From JAFMDF01 sp965277445 (lineage in GTDB: Bacteria; Bacteroidota; Bacteroidia; Chitinophagales; Saprospiraceae): 64,000 bases of DNA. The notes under the pieces were generated by a model, which worked only from the letters and a program-made list of their open reading frames with translations, had not been told where the DNA came from and ran no database searches. Below, in pieces: positions 26,054 to 33,912 of the stretch (position 1 is its first letter; the number at the start of each line of letters is the position of its first letter). Location of the stretch: assembly GCA_965277445.1 (NCBI GenBank), contig CBDICY010000032.1, positions 2,480,001 to 2,544,000 on the forward strand. Direction: 5' to 3'. The position numbers and the translations under genes are program-made.

Positions 26054-27376
26054 TTAGATAAATTTAGTTGCTCCTGGCTTAGCAATATCTGCCATTTTCC
26101 AATCTAAATCCCAGTTAAAATCTTCTACTTTAGGTCCAAGAATTTCTTGCGAGTTTAATGCTTCTTCCCAAGTAATGGTTTTACCGGTATAAGCCACCAT
26201 TCTACCCAAGATTGCCAACATGGTACTATTCGCTGCCCGTAGGCCATCATTGATTGGATTCCCATTTCGGATAGATGCAAATAATTCGTCATGCTCCGTT
26301 TGGTACATATTATTTTTATCTTTCTTATCGTGTTCTTTTTCCCAGCGCCAATTAGTTTCGCCTTTTATTTCGTGGTGATTCCAAACATTAATGTCACAAC
26401 GACCTTTAGTACCCAACATTTCTATCCCATACGCTCTATCTGTTCCTTTTTGTTGGCGACTATGATGTAAGCCTCTAGAACCATCTGGGTATTCGTAAGT
26501 AATCGCAAAATGATCATAAATATTACCATACTGCGCTTCCACTCTACTTTGACGACCACCAACTCCAGAAGCACTTACAGGCAATACATCTCCCTTTGCC
26601 CAAGACATCATATCCAAGCTATGAATCGCTTGTTCTACAATATGATCACCTGACAACCAATTATAATACACCCAATTTCTTAACTCTTTTTTAAGTTTCC
26701 CCCAGCTAGGCTTCGTCGGCCTCCACCAAGAAGCTCCTGTGTTATAAGTATTATAAATCGACACAACATCTCCAATTTGGCCATCTAATACCCGCTGAAA
26801 AGTCTCTCTTTTGGGATAGTCATATCGCCAACAGAAACCAGACATAAAGGCTAAATTTTTAGCTTTTGCTTCTTTAGCGGTTGCCATGACTCTTCTAATA
26901 CCGGGTGCATCAACTGCAACTGGTTTTTCAAAAAAGACATGTTTCCCAGCAGCAATACAGGCTTCTAAATGTGCTGGTCGAAAATTAGGAGGTGTTCCTA
27001 AAATCACGACATCTACATCTGTTTCCAATACTTTTTTATAGCCATTAAAACCGATGAATTTCTGATTATCTGGCACTTTTACTTTATCCGCTATATCCTC
27101 ATCCATTAATCCATTATAAGCTACTTCCATATTTTCAGGAAAGACGTCTGCCATAGCGGTCAACGCCACATTTGCTTCTGCATTTAAGGCTTGTACCGCA
27201 GCTCCTGTTCCTCGACCTCCACAACCGATTAAACCTACTTTTAAGGTGTCTGTATTAAATTGATGCTTAGGTTGATTATTGGCTAAAATATTAAATCCAA
27301 CTGAACTGGCAGCTAAGGTCGATCCCGTTAGCTTCATAAATCTCCTTCTTGATGTATTGGTGATTATTTTTTTCAT
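26054..27376 (-). CDS. Tat-exported Gfo/Idh/MocA-family oxidoreductase
   Basis: 440 residues. N-terminus MKKIITNTSRRRFMKLTGSTLAASSVGFNIL is a twin-arginine signal (SRRRFMK). The Rossmann fold begins KVGLIGCGGRGTGAAVQAL (GxGxxG variant); DVDVVILGTPPNFRP and HVFFEKPVAVDAPGIRRVM (the EKP motif with the catalytic-region lysine) follow. YNWLSGDHIVEQAIHSLDMM is the C-domain substrate region with the conserved histidine. A bound-cofactor sugar or inositol dehydrogenase/glycosidase-type role is expected. The TIM-barrel isomerase gene is downstream in the same direction, separated by a REP-like palindrome. Confidence 0.88.
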   Translation of the reverse strand: MKKIITNTSRRRFMKLTGSTLAASSVGFNILANNQPKHQFNTDTLKVGLIGCGGRGTGAAVQALNAEANVALTAMADVFPENMEVAYNGLMDEDIADKVKVPDNQKFIGFNGYKKVLETDVDVVILGTPPNFRPAHLEACIAAGKHVFFEKPVAVDAPGIRRVMATAKEAKAKNLAFMSGFCWRYDYPKRETFQRVLDGQIGDVVSIYNTYNTGASWWRPTKPSWGKLKKELRNWVYYNWLSGDHIVEQAIHSLDMMSWAKGDVLPVSASGVGGRQSRVEAQYGNIYDHFAITYEYPDGSRGLHHSRQQKGTDRAYGIEMLGTKGRCDINVWNHHEIKGETNWRWEKEHDKKDKNNMYQTEHDELFASIRNGNPINDGLRAANSTMLAILGRMVAYTGKTITWEEALNSQEILGPKVEDFNWDLDWKMADIAKPGATKFI

Positions 27377-27782
27377 GCTATCAATTTTTAAATAATTTGG
27401 ACAATTTTACTTTTTATTATAACAAATTTCAAGAAAACAAAACTTGAAAGGCGAATCTACTGCTTTTTTAGGAAAAAAGGAATATTTGAGTGTTACGAGT
27501 TGCGAGATTCCGAGTTGCGGGTTGCGAGTTGCGGGTTATATTCGATCAAACACCTAATAATTTGAGTTGGATACCCTGATACACTTACTTTTAATTCAAT
27601 TTTAGATTCAGCATTCTATCTTTTTAACCTGTAATTCGTAACTTTTGAGAGAATTAGTGTTTATTCTGAAATTCTTCCTATGCCCTCCCTTCGCCATTTG
27701 CTCTTCGCCGAATAAAGGTTATTGATTTAACCATTAAAAATATCATTTTTTAACCTTAATTTTGTCCTTAAATTAAATTTAA
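27377..27782. other. intergenic with a GAGTTGCGGG word run and a -7 box
   Basis: No gene. At 27492-27538 a run of gttacgagttgcgag / gagttgcgggttgcgag words, weakly answered by the inverted gtaattcgtaac at 27631-27642. A taattttg -7-type box lies at 27757-27764, 19 bases before the next gene. Confidence 0.5.
27757..27764 (+). promoter_or_regulatory. possible -7 promoter element (TAnnTTTG)
   Basis: taattttg, 18 bases before the start of the 27783 gene; matches the Bacteroidota -7 consensus but lacks a clear -33 partner. Confidence 0.35.
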
Positions 27783-28265
27783 ATGACAATACCTTTTATC
27801 TCTGAAAAAATAATTGATCGCATTACCAAGGCTTTGGATGATGAAGAAAACGGTTATGACCGAGCTATTGGAGATATGCAAGCAAAGCAACCTATTCTAT
27901 TTTCCTATTTACTTTCTGAAAGTTTTAAATTGCTAATAGCCGAAGAAAGTGAATATCTTTTATACTTAGCATTGGTCATTTGGAAAGCAATTGATGGAGA
28001 AGTAGCTGATCTGCCACTTCTGGATTCGGAAAAAATCGAAGAAATTGAAGAAAAAAATTGGACCTTATTAAATGAAACGAAGGCTCGAAAATTCAATGAC
28101 AAATTAGATGTTTTTTTCGATAAATATCCCCAAGAAGATTTATTAGCTTTTGTAGAAGACGCCTTAGTGGATGGTGAAGACGACGATGCTTTTGTCACCA
28201 AAGAAGGAAAAGAATTATTATTCATTGGGTTGAAAACAACGATTGATGCACTATGTGGGATTTAG
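27783..28265 (+). CDS. conserved-looking hypothetical acidic protein
   Basis: 160 residues, strongly acidic, largely helical, no signal peptide or membrane segment. ESEYLLYLALVIWKAIDGE is a hydrophobic helix pair; the region around VEDALVDGEDDDAFVTKEGKELLF is acidic. I recognise no family. It stands on the same strand 213 bases before the Nudix-like gene, with a word-hairpin between. Coding is supported by a clean frame, codon use like its neighbours and an upstream promoter-like box. Confidence 0.7.
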   Translation: MTIPFISEKIIDRITKALDDEENGYDRAIGDMQAKQPILFSYLLSESFKLLIAEESEYLLYLALVIWKAIDGEVADLPLLDSEKIEEIEEKNWTLLNETKARKFNDKLDVFFDKYPQEDLLAFVEDALVDGEDDDAFVTKEGKELLFIGLKTTIDALCGI

Positions 28266-28275
28266 TAATGCAAAT

Positions 28276-28352
28276 GGTTTTAGGTATTGGGTACTAGGTA
28301 TCAGGCTAGGTGTATTTACCGCACATCTGATGTAAAATAACCAAAACCTAAT
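28276..28352. repeat. word-hairpin array (TAGGTATTGGGTA type)
   Basis: ggttttaggtattgggtactaggtatcaggctagg on the left, answered by ataaccaaaacctaat on the right with several mismatches. Same word family as 8993-9070 and 58740-58820 but more degraded. Confidence 0.55.
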
Positions 28353-28392
28353 TTTGTCAAAGTCCTTATTATTATTTACCCTAATTTTTATG

Positions 28393-28400
28393 TAATTTTG
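28393..28400 (+). promoter_or_regulatory. possible -7 promoter element (TAnnTTTG)
   Basis: taattttg, 79 bases before the Nudix-like gene. Single-box evidence. Confidence 0.35.
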
Positions 28401-28478
28401 TAGCTACCACTCTTCGCAACATTTTTACCTCCTCGCTGTTTAACAACTAATCATATTATTGACTAGACAACATATACA

Positions 28479-28925
28479 ATGGCACTTTTAGATAAAGCAA
28501 ACTTGATTATTTATAGAATTCGGGAAAAAGGCTTAGAAGTTTTTTTAGTAAACCCTACTGAGAAAAATCAAGCAGAAGATGCGTGGACTTTACCACAAGG
28601 TAAGATCAATGATCCATCCAAAGCCATTGCTTTATTACAAAGAGAACAAACTTTTGAATTAGATCCTGTTGAAAATGTGGAAGGGGAAGCAGAAAATGCT
28701 ATAGCCGTTGAAGGAGATTGGCACGACATTCCTTCTTTAAAAAGTTTGATTAAGGAAGATGTTCATTTTATGAAGAATACTATCAAGCAAATGATTCCCG
28801 ATTTAGAGCAGCGTGGTAGCTATTTTGCGATTAAAGAGGCTTTCAAAAAGGTGTTGCCCAATCAATATGAATTTTTAAGTGAATTAAAAGATATTATTCG
28901 AGATAAAAATAGTAGTAATTTTTAA
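28479..28925 (+). CDS. Nudix-fold-like protein with degenerate Nudix box
   Basis: 148 residues. The start, ANLIIYRIREKGLEVFLVNPTEKNQAEDAWTLPQGKI, is the typical N-terminal beta strands and WxLPxGK turn of Nudix hydrolases. The Nudix box itself (GX5EX7REUXEEXGU) is not there: the following ALLQREQTFELDPVENVEG lacks the REXXEE glutamates. A helical tail (EAFKKVLPNQYEFLSELKDII) ends it. It may be a non-catalytic Nudix relative that binds nucleotides. A bidirectional terminator follows. Confidence 0.65.
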   Translation: MALLDKANLIIYRIREKGLEVFLVNPTEKNQAEDAWTLPQGKINDPSKAIALLQREQTFELDPVENVEGEAENAIAVEGDWHDIPSLKSLIKEDVHFMKNTIKQMIPDLEQRGSYFAIKEAFKKVLPNQYEFLSELKDIIRDKNSSNF

Positions 28926-28952
28926 ACGTAATAGGGAAATTCATTTCCACGT

Positions 28953-28988
28953 AAAAAGACGATGCATTTAAGATGCATCGCCTTTTTT
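28953..28988. terminator. bidirectional intrinsic terminator
   Basis: aaaaagacgatgcat (28953-28967), loop ttaag, atgcatcgcctttttt (28973-28988): a stem with A-tract before and T-tract after, between convergent genes, so it can end both. Confidence 0.85.
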
Positions 28989-29020
28989 AATTATCCTTCC
29001 TTTGAAAATAAATTTCCAAA

Positions 29021-29617
29021 CTACTTTTTTCCTGCCTCCACCAATTCCACCTCAAAAGCCAAAGTGGTATTAGGTGGTATAATACTTTTAAAACCTTTCT
29101 CGCCATAAGCTAATCCAGAAGGAACGACAAAAAATGCTTTTCCTCCAGGTTGCATCAATTGCAAGCCTTCATTCCAACCAGCAATCATATTCCCAACGTA
29201 AAATTCAATCGACTTCCCTCTTTTATAAGAAGAATCAAACACTTTTCCATCTAAAGTATAGCCTTTATAATTTACTTTCACCCAATCTCCCCATTCCGCA
29301 TTTTTCCCGCTTCCTTCTGCTATCATCTGATAATACAACCCCGATTCAGTCGATTTTAATTCGATGCCTTCATCCATCATATAATTGATAATCGTGTTTT
29401 TATCTTTTTCTGCTTGTGTCCGAGGATTGGCAATTAGTTCTCCTGCCATTGAGAATAGCAAGTCATCTTCGTTTGCTGATTTTTTGATCTCTATTGTGTC
29501 TTTTGGGGCGTTTTTGGGAGGAGCGTTTCCACAGGAAAAACACAAAAAGGAAAGAACAAAGAATAGAGAATATTTCACTAGATTTTTTTTAGGTATGATT
29601 AAAAACGTTGTTAACAT
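29021..29617 (-). CDS. FKBP-type peptidyl-prolyl isomerase, lipoprotein
   Basis: 198 residues. N-terminal hydrophobic segment with lipobox VLSFLCFSC (acylated Cys at FSC|GNAPPKN) predicts an outer-membrane or periplasmic lipoprotein. After a charged linker comes the FKBP domain: WGDWVKVNYKGYTLDGKVFDSSYKRGKSIEFYVGNMIAGWNEGLQLMQPGGKAFFVVPSGLAYGEKGF...IPPNTTLAFEVELVEAGK, with the YxGxLxDGxxFDSS and VIxGWxEG-type active-site stretches intact. It would catalyse proline isomerisation in exported proteins. The first codons (MLTTFLIIPKKNLVKYS) could be shortened; an alternative start is not evident. Confidence 0.9.
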   Translation of the reverse strand: MLTTFLIIPKKNLVKYSLFFVLSFLCFSCGNAPPKNAPKDTIEIKKSANEDDLLFSMAGELIANPRTQAEKDKNTIINYMMDEGIELKSTESGLYYQMIAEGSGKNAEWGDWVKVNYKGYTLDGKVFDSSYKRGKSIEFYVGNMIAGWNEGLQLMQPGGKAFFVVPSGLAYGEKGFKSIIPPNTTLAFEVELVEAGKK

Positions 29618-29648
29618 CTTTTTAGGGTAATGAACTAATGAGTCAATA

Positions 29649-29698
29649 AGTTGATGAGATAATATCCGGCTTAAACATCGGATAAAAACTCATCAACT
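29649..29698. repeat. word-hairpin (AGTTGATGAG type)
   Basis: agttgatgag (29649-29658) pairs with ctcatcaact (29689-29698), and tatccg (29663-29668) with cggata (29679-29684). The related words gaactaatgag and gagtcaataag precede it on the left. Confidence 0.65.
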
Positions 29699-29768
29699 CA
29701 CTACCTTCTTCTGCAATTTAAGCATTAGTTTTTGGGGGGCGAAATCAGCATTCATCCCCAAGCCAATA

Positions 29769-29887
29769 GTGCCGTCAGGTACATAAGATGGGTAGATTAG
29801 GTAAGATTGACTATTTTTCGTTTTTCTCGTGCCGTAGGTACCGTAAGATGTATTTTTACGGACATCATCTTACTTACCTATGGCACG
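29769..29887. repeat. word-hairpin array (GTGCCGTAGGTA...TAAGATG type)
   Basis: The 22-base word occurs twice on the left (29769-29790 and 29829-29850, differing at a few bases) and once inverted on the right (29866-29886, catcttacttacctatggcac). The second and third copies form an imperfect hairpin of about 21 pairs. Confidence 0.7.
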
Positions 29888-29995
29888 AAAATTAGGCTAT
29901 ACCAAACCTATATTATATATTCTGCTACCTACCTTTCGTACTTACAGCACGTTGTAGGTCAAATTCAATTACACCCGTTTTTCTGCATACACTCC

Positions 29996-31438
29996 TTACT
30001 TCGCTGCCCGAATAACTGTATTCCGCTGTATCCAACAAGGCACTTTAAAAGTGCCCCCCTCTTTCAATCCACGAATAAAAATATCTTCTTTATTAGGCAT
30101 ATATTGCGCATAGCGACGAATAAACCGATTCGCCTCTGGTGCAGCAGCAGGATCAACACTTTTAGCCTTGTTCCACATATCTAAAGCCACCCAAACGACT
30201 ACTTGGCTATCGAACCCTGTGCCTGGACCACAAAGCGGGCCACTAGAAGCATATAATCGACCGATAATTAAATAAGGTTCGCCCCAATTAGGTTTAAGCT
30301 TCGCAGCTTTTAAGGCATATTCTCTAGCTTTGGAAAATTTTCTTAAATGCACATAATAGACCTTCGCAATTCGCAAAGTATACGTTGCTTTTTTATCGAC
30401 ATCCGTCTCGTTGGCCAATAACTCCTCATAATATTCAATGGCTTTTTTATATTCTCCATTTCTCAAAGCATCTGTTCCGAGTTTGGCAGGAGACGTTGCT
30501 ATGGGGTTTTCTATTTTACAATGTTCCTCGTAGGCTGCATTTAAAGCGACTAAAGTAGAATCTTCTACGGTACAACCACCCCATTTCAACCGACTATAAA
30601 CGGTCGTCATCAAATCACAATCTTTAGGATTTGCTAAAAACTCTGCGTAGTATTTATCCTTGTAATAAGTACAATCGAAAAAGCCTTTAATAGTTTCTAA
30701 ATCTTCTAATCGAATCGGTGCGTAGCTTTCGATAATTTTCCATGACTCACAAGCTCTTCCTTCGCAGTCCGCTACTCCTTTAGCGATGGTTTCTTTAATT
30801 AAGTTTTGGTATTTAAACGCTTCTTCATTTGAAAGCTTTTTTTCCAATACCAAATCGACTAAAGTAGCCGTAAAAGGATTGACTATAAAATAGGGCATGT
30901 CTGTCCCTTCCGTATCTGCTACTTCCTTAAAAATCTGATAAATTTCTTTGGGACTTGACTTATGTGGGTAATTAAAATACAAATTAAAGCCTTTTAAACC
31001 TTTGTATTGCGCTGCTTTTTTAGGATAGCACTTAGAAGCCTCGTCGTACAGCTCAAATATTTTATCAATATAAATGGACTTTTTATCCAAGTCTGTTTCT
31101 TTGCCATACATCCACTTATATAATTTAACCCCATCCATAAAATGATAGTCTCTTAAGCCATCTGCTGCGGGTGCCATTTTAATCGCCTTCTCCCAAAGTG
31201 GCATGGCTTCTTCAAAGTTCTTTAGTTTTATTAAATCTCGATATAAGACATGTGCTGTTTCTGCACCGTCAGGATTATCTGATTCAAAAAATTTTCCACA
31301 AGGACTTAAATCATCTCTAACAGGTGGCGGCGGAGGCGGGGCTACTTCTGCTACTTCTTCGACGACCTTAGGCGTACAAGCCAATACAAGAAACAGCATT
31401 AAAAGAGGTAATTTAGATAATTGTAGTTTAATATTCAT
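29996..31438 (-). CDS. TPR-type lipoprotein, paralogue of the 32330 gene
   Basis: 480 residues. Signal with lipobox LMLFLVLAC (Cys then TPKVVEEV) and a proline run (PPPPPPVRDD) after it. The mature part opens with CGKFFESDNPDGAETAHVLYRDLIKLKNFEEAMPLWEKAIKMAPAADGLRDYHFMDGVKLY and ends with TPR-like helices (KLGTDALRNGEYKKAIEYYEELLANETDVDKKATYTLRIAKVYY, LKPNWGEPYLIIGRLYASSG). The neighbouring protein shares the same beginning (CGKFxDSxNxxxxETxHVLYR), layout and C-terminal INGxLPNKxDIFxRxxxxG-like block, so they are paralogues. Probably envelope scaffold proteins; function unknown. Confidence 0.82.
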   Translation of the reverse strand: MNIKLQLSKLPLLMLFLVLACTPKVVEEVAEVAPPPPPPVRDDLSPCGKFFESDNPDGAETAHVLYRDLIKLKNFEEAMPLWEKAIKMAPAADGLRDYHFMDGVKLYKWMYGKETDLDKKSIYIDKIFELYDEASKCYPKKAAQYKGLKGFNLYFNYPHKSSPKEIYQIFKEVADTEGTDMPYFIVNPFTATLVDLVLEKKLSNEEAFKYQNLIKETIAKGVADCEGRACESWKIIESYAPIRLEDLETIKGFFDCTYYKDKYYAEFLANPKDCDLMTTVYSRLKWGGCTVEDSTLVALNAAYEEHCKIENPIATSPAKLGTDALRNGEYKKAIEYYEELLANETDVDKKATYTLRIAKVYYVHLRKFSKAREYALKAAKLKPNWGEPYLIIGRLYASSGPLCGPGTGFDSQVVVWVALDMWNKAKSVDPAAAPEANRFIRRYAQYMPNKEDIFIRGLKEGGTFKVPCWIQRNTVIRAAK

Positions 31439-31474
31439 TGCTTAATAATTTATCTGAAAGTTGATGATACAAAT

Positions 31475-32218
31475 TTACTGCTTCAAAAATCCAGTTAGTT
31501 TTTCGCCAATATTTTCTAATGTTAATAAAATAGCTGATTGTTCTGCTCTTTTTCTCAGGTCATTATTACTCAAATCTTGCGCTGTTTTCTGAGTCAAAAA
31601 GTCTTTTGTCACGACCTCCGAATGCGGAATAATCCCAGTTCGAATATCTATTAATAAAGACTCACAAGTGGCATAGGCTTTGACCTCATCCTTTCTAAAA
31701 ACTTTATATTTCTGGTAAATATCGGAATTGATAGAGAAAATAAATAATAAATCCGCCTGTAATCTAACCGCAGACTCTCGCAATGTAAAAATATTTGGAT
31801 AATCTCCAATAATAATATTGGGCACTAATATTATTTTTTTAATTGCAGTTACCTGTTTTAGCTGTTTTTTCAGTACCTCAATATACGCCTGTTGCGACTT
31901 TAGATAAGCTTCATTGTTCCAATAAGTATCATAATAACGACTAATTGAATTAGCCGAATAATTTAATAGCGCAATACGAATAGTATCTGGCAAGATAATT
32001 TCGCTATTCAAAATTTGCTGAATGCCTGCTTCTGAAATCGTTCTATCTTTAGCATTAAAAAGCGACTGCTTTAAAATTGGCGTAGTTTCCAGTCTAGCTT
32101 GATCAATACCATTATCCTGCTGATTCGTCATTTTTGGATAAGTTTGATAACCACAACTATACAGAAATAACATACTACAACAATACAAAAAAGGCGTAAT
32201 AATTTTATTAATTGCCAT
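31475..32218 (-). CDS. hypothetical lipoprotein
   Basis: 247 residues. Signal with lipobox FLYSC (acylated Cys before GYQTYPKM). The body has an alternating pattern: EIILPDTIRIALLNYSA, then KKIILVPNIIIGDYPNIFTLRESAVRLQADLLFIFSI, then AYATCESLLIDIRTGIIPHSEVV. That resembles lipoproteins with an anticodon-binding/CsgG-like alpha-beta domain, but I do not place it in a family. It lies between the two paralogous TPR genes on the same strand, 36 bases upstream of the first, suggesting a shared transcript and envelope role. Confidence 0.7.
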   Translation of the reverse strand: MAINKIITPFLYCCSMLFLYSCGYQTYPKMTNQQDNGIDQARLETTPILKQSLFNAKDRTISEAGIQQILNSEIILPDTIRIALLNYSANSISRYYDTYWNNEAYLKSQQAYIEVLKKQLKQVTAIKKIILVPNIIIGDYPNIFTLRESAVRLQADLLFIFSINSDIYQKYKVFRKDEVKAYATCESLLIDIRTGIIPHSEVVTKDFLTQKTAQDLSNNDLRKRAEQSAILLTLENIGEKLTGFLKQ

Positions 32219-32253
32219 AACTAGCTATTTTTTCATACATAAGATATAAAATA

Positions 32254-32294
32254 AAAAACGCCCCGTTCTACAAAGATGAGAACGAGGCGTTTTA
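32254..32294 (-). terminator. intrinsic terminator of the 32330 gene
   Basis: On the minus strand: acgcctcgttct, loop, agaacggggcgt, then TTTTTATTTT. It falls right after the TPR gene stop and before the lipoprotein gene, so it should limit read-through between them. Confidence 0.8.
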
Positions 32295-32329
32295 TGGTGT
32301 ATTTTAACTTAAAGTCATTACTTTAAGTA

Positions 32330-33760
32330 TTATCCTTCTTGGTATCGAACCGTTACCGTTTCGCCAACCCAACATCCTGTCTTCGCCTTCTTTCCACCTT
32401 GCATACTTCTCATAAATACATCACTCTTTAGCGGAAGAGAGCCATTATAAATACCAATTTTCTTATTAGCTTCTTGTGCAACTTCTGGATCCGAATCTAC
32501 ACTCTTTGCTCTTCTGTACTTATCAATAGCAGCGATTACTACTAAACCTCTAGAATAACCATCTTTTCCACAGTTTCTACTGGCTTTACCGTATAAGTCA
32601 CCAATTAACATATAAGGCCTTCCCCAATTAGGACGTAATTTAGCCGCATTCATTGCATTCGTCCTAGCTTGACCGTTCTGTCCTAATTTTCTACCTTGGA
32701 TAGAGGCAATACTAAAGTAGTACCCTGCTTTTTTATCATCATCTGTTTCTGCGTCTAAAGCTTCTCTATATTTAGCAATCGCTCCCTTGAAATCTCCTGC
32801 TTTATACATCTTATTCGCCATCATTCCAGGATTGTTTGCCTCAAACTCTGCCTGTCTTTTAGCGTTTTCTTCCGCAGCATATTTAGCATACTTTCCTTCT
32901 AATTCATCTAAGAAAGGATTTCCTGTTTCACATCCTTGACGCTTTAAGATAGGAACGATCTTTTTTAATACCTCTGGATTTTCAGGATCTGCTTCATACT
33001 CAGGACGTAACTTTTCTACGAAATAATCACAGTCAAAAATATTATTTTCAATTTGTGCAAAAATAGCTTCTACTGAACCTTTTGCTTGCTCGTAATATGC
33101 TTTGTATTTCGCATTATTAGCAATATTATGGTCTGCAATTTCTAATAATTTTGCGTAAGCCGCTCTAGACTCCTCCTTTGTCATCTTATCGTTGGTAAAC
33201 TGGTGAACAACAATTCTTGCGTAAGGATCTAAAACGATATACTCTGTATTCATACCACCTTTCTCAATAGCAGATTCTAAAGTTGCTCTAGTAGAAGCAT
33301 AAGGTGTTCTTAATTCGTAGAACATATCAAATCCTTGGCGACCAAGGTGATAAGCTATTCTATCTTCAGCAGTAGTCTTCGGCATCTTGATGCTACCAGC
33401 TTCTAAACAAGCAATCGCACCTTCGTATAAACCAAGTACTCGCTGAGCAATTTCAGCTTTCTTCGTTTCATCTGCCTCTTTCTTCATCAAATCTTTCAAA
33501 ATCTTGATACCATCTGTATAATGAACATCTCTTAAACCATCCGCAGCAGGTGCTGCAGCAAAAGCTTTTTCCCAATTTGGTAAAGCTGCTTCGTAGTTTT
33601 TAGATTTTGCATCTTGTCGATATAGTACGTGGAATGTTTCTGATTCTTCTGCATTTGCTGAATCTACAAACTTACCACATTGCGCATTTGCAGGAACTGC
33701 TAAGTAAAGCACTCCAGCAAAAAATAAAACCGCTTTGAACATTTTTTCTATTCGCTTCAT
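32330..33760 (-). CDS. exported TPR protein, paralogue of the 29996 gene
   Basis: 476 residues with a Sec signal peptide (KMFKAVLFFAGVLYLAVPANA, cut before Q). No lipobox, unlike its paralogue. The mature N-terminus CGKFVDSANAEESETFHVLYRQDAKSKNYEAALPNWEKAFAAAPAADGLRDVHYTDGIKIL is nearly superimposable on the 29996 protein. TPR-like helices follow (NKMYKAGDFKGAIAKYREALDAETDDDKKAGYYFSIASIQ, LRPNWGRPYMLIGDLYGKASRNCG). Conserved cysteines (CGKF, NCGKDG, GCWVGE) suggest disulfides in the envelope. It is downstream of the outer-membrane protein gene and coaX in the same direction, with a word-hairpin between. Confidence 0.85.
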   Translation of the reverse strand: MKRIEKMFKAVLFFAGVLYLAVPANAQCGKFVDSANAEESETFHVLYRQDAKSKNYEAALPNWEKAFAAAPAADGLRDVHYTDGIKILKDLMKKEADETKKAEIAQRVLGLYEGAIACLEAGSIKMPKTTAEDRIAYHLGRQGFDMFYELRTPYASTRATLESAIEKGGMNTEYIVLDPYARIVVHQFTNDKMTKEESRAAYAKLLEIADHNIANNAKYKAYYEQAKGSVEAIFAQIENNIFDCDYFVEKLRPEYEADPENPEVLKKIVPILKRQGCETGNPFLDELEGKYAKYAAEENAKRQAEFEANNPGMMANKMYKAGDFKGAIAKYREALDAETDDDKKAGYYFSIASIQGRKLGQNGQARTNAMNAAKLRPNWGRPYMLIGDLYGKASRNCGKDGYSRGLVVIAAIDKYRRAKSVDSDPEVAQEANKKIGIYNGSLPLKSDVFMRSMQGGKKAKTGCWVGETVTVRYQEG

Positions 33761-33810
33761 ATTTTTACAATTTTTAGTTTTTAATTTTATTTTTAAAGTA
33801 TGTTTTTTCT

Positions 33811-33891
33811 AGATTAGAGAGTAGAGACCATTTTATTGAGAGAGTAGAAATAAATTGGATGGTATAATAATAATCTCTATTCTCTAATCTC
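33811..33891. repeat. word-hairpin (GATTAGAGAGTAGAGA type)
   Basis: gattagagagtagaga (33812-33827) pairs with tctctattctctaatc (33874-33889), 15 of 16 bases; an extra gagagagtagaaata word (33838-33852) lies in the loop. It fills the gap between the TPR gene and the outer-membrane protein gene. Confidence 0.7.
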
Positions 33892-33912
33892 ACTTCTCTG
33901 TTCTTATTCGAA

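Larger units (their letters stand above)
29618..29995. other. intergenic with two word-hairpin arrays
   Basis: No gene. Two inverted-word structures (29634-29702 and 29769-29890, described separately) fill most of it. Confidence 0.6.

Noticed and set aside
29807..30184. 125-codon plus-strand frame
   Set aside because: Covers a word-hairpin array and the reverse strand of the TPR lipoprotein gene; a shadow.
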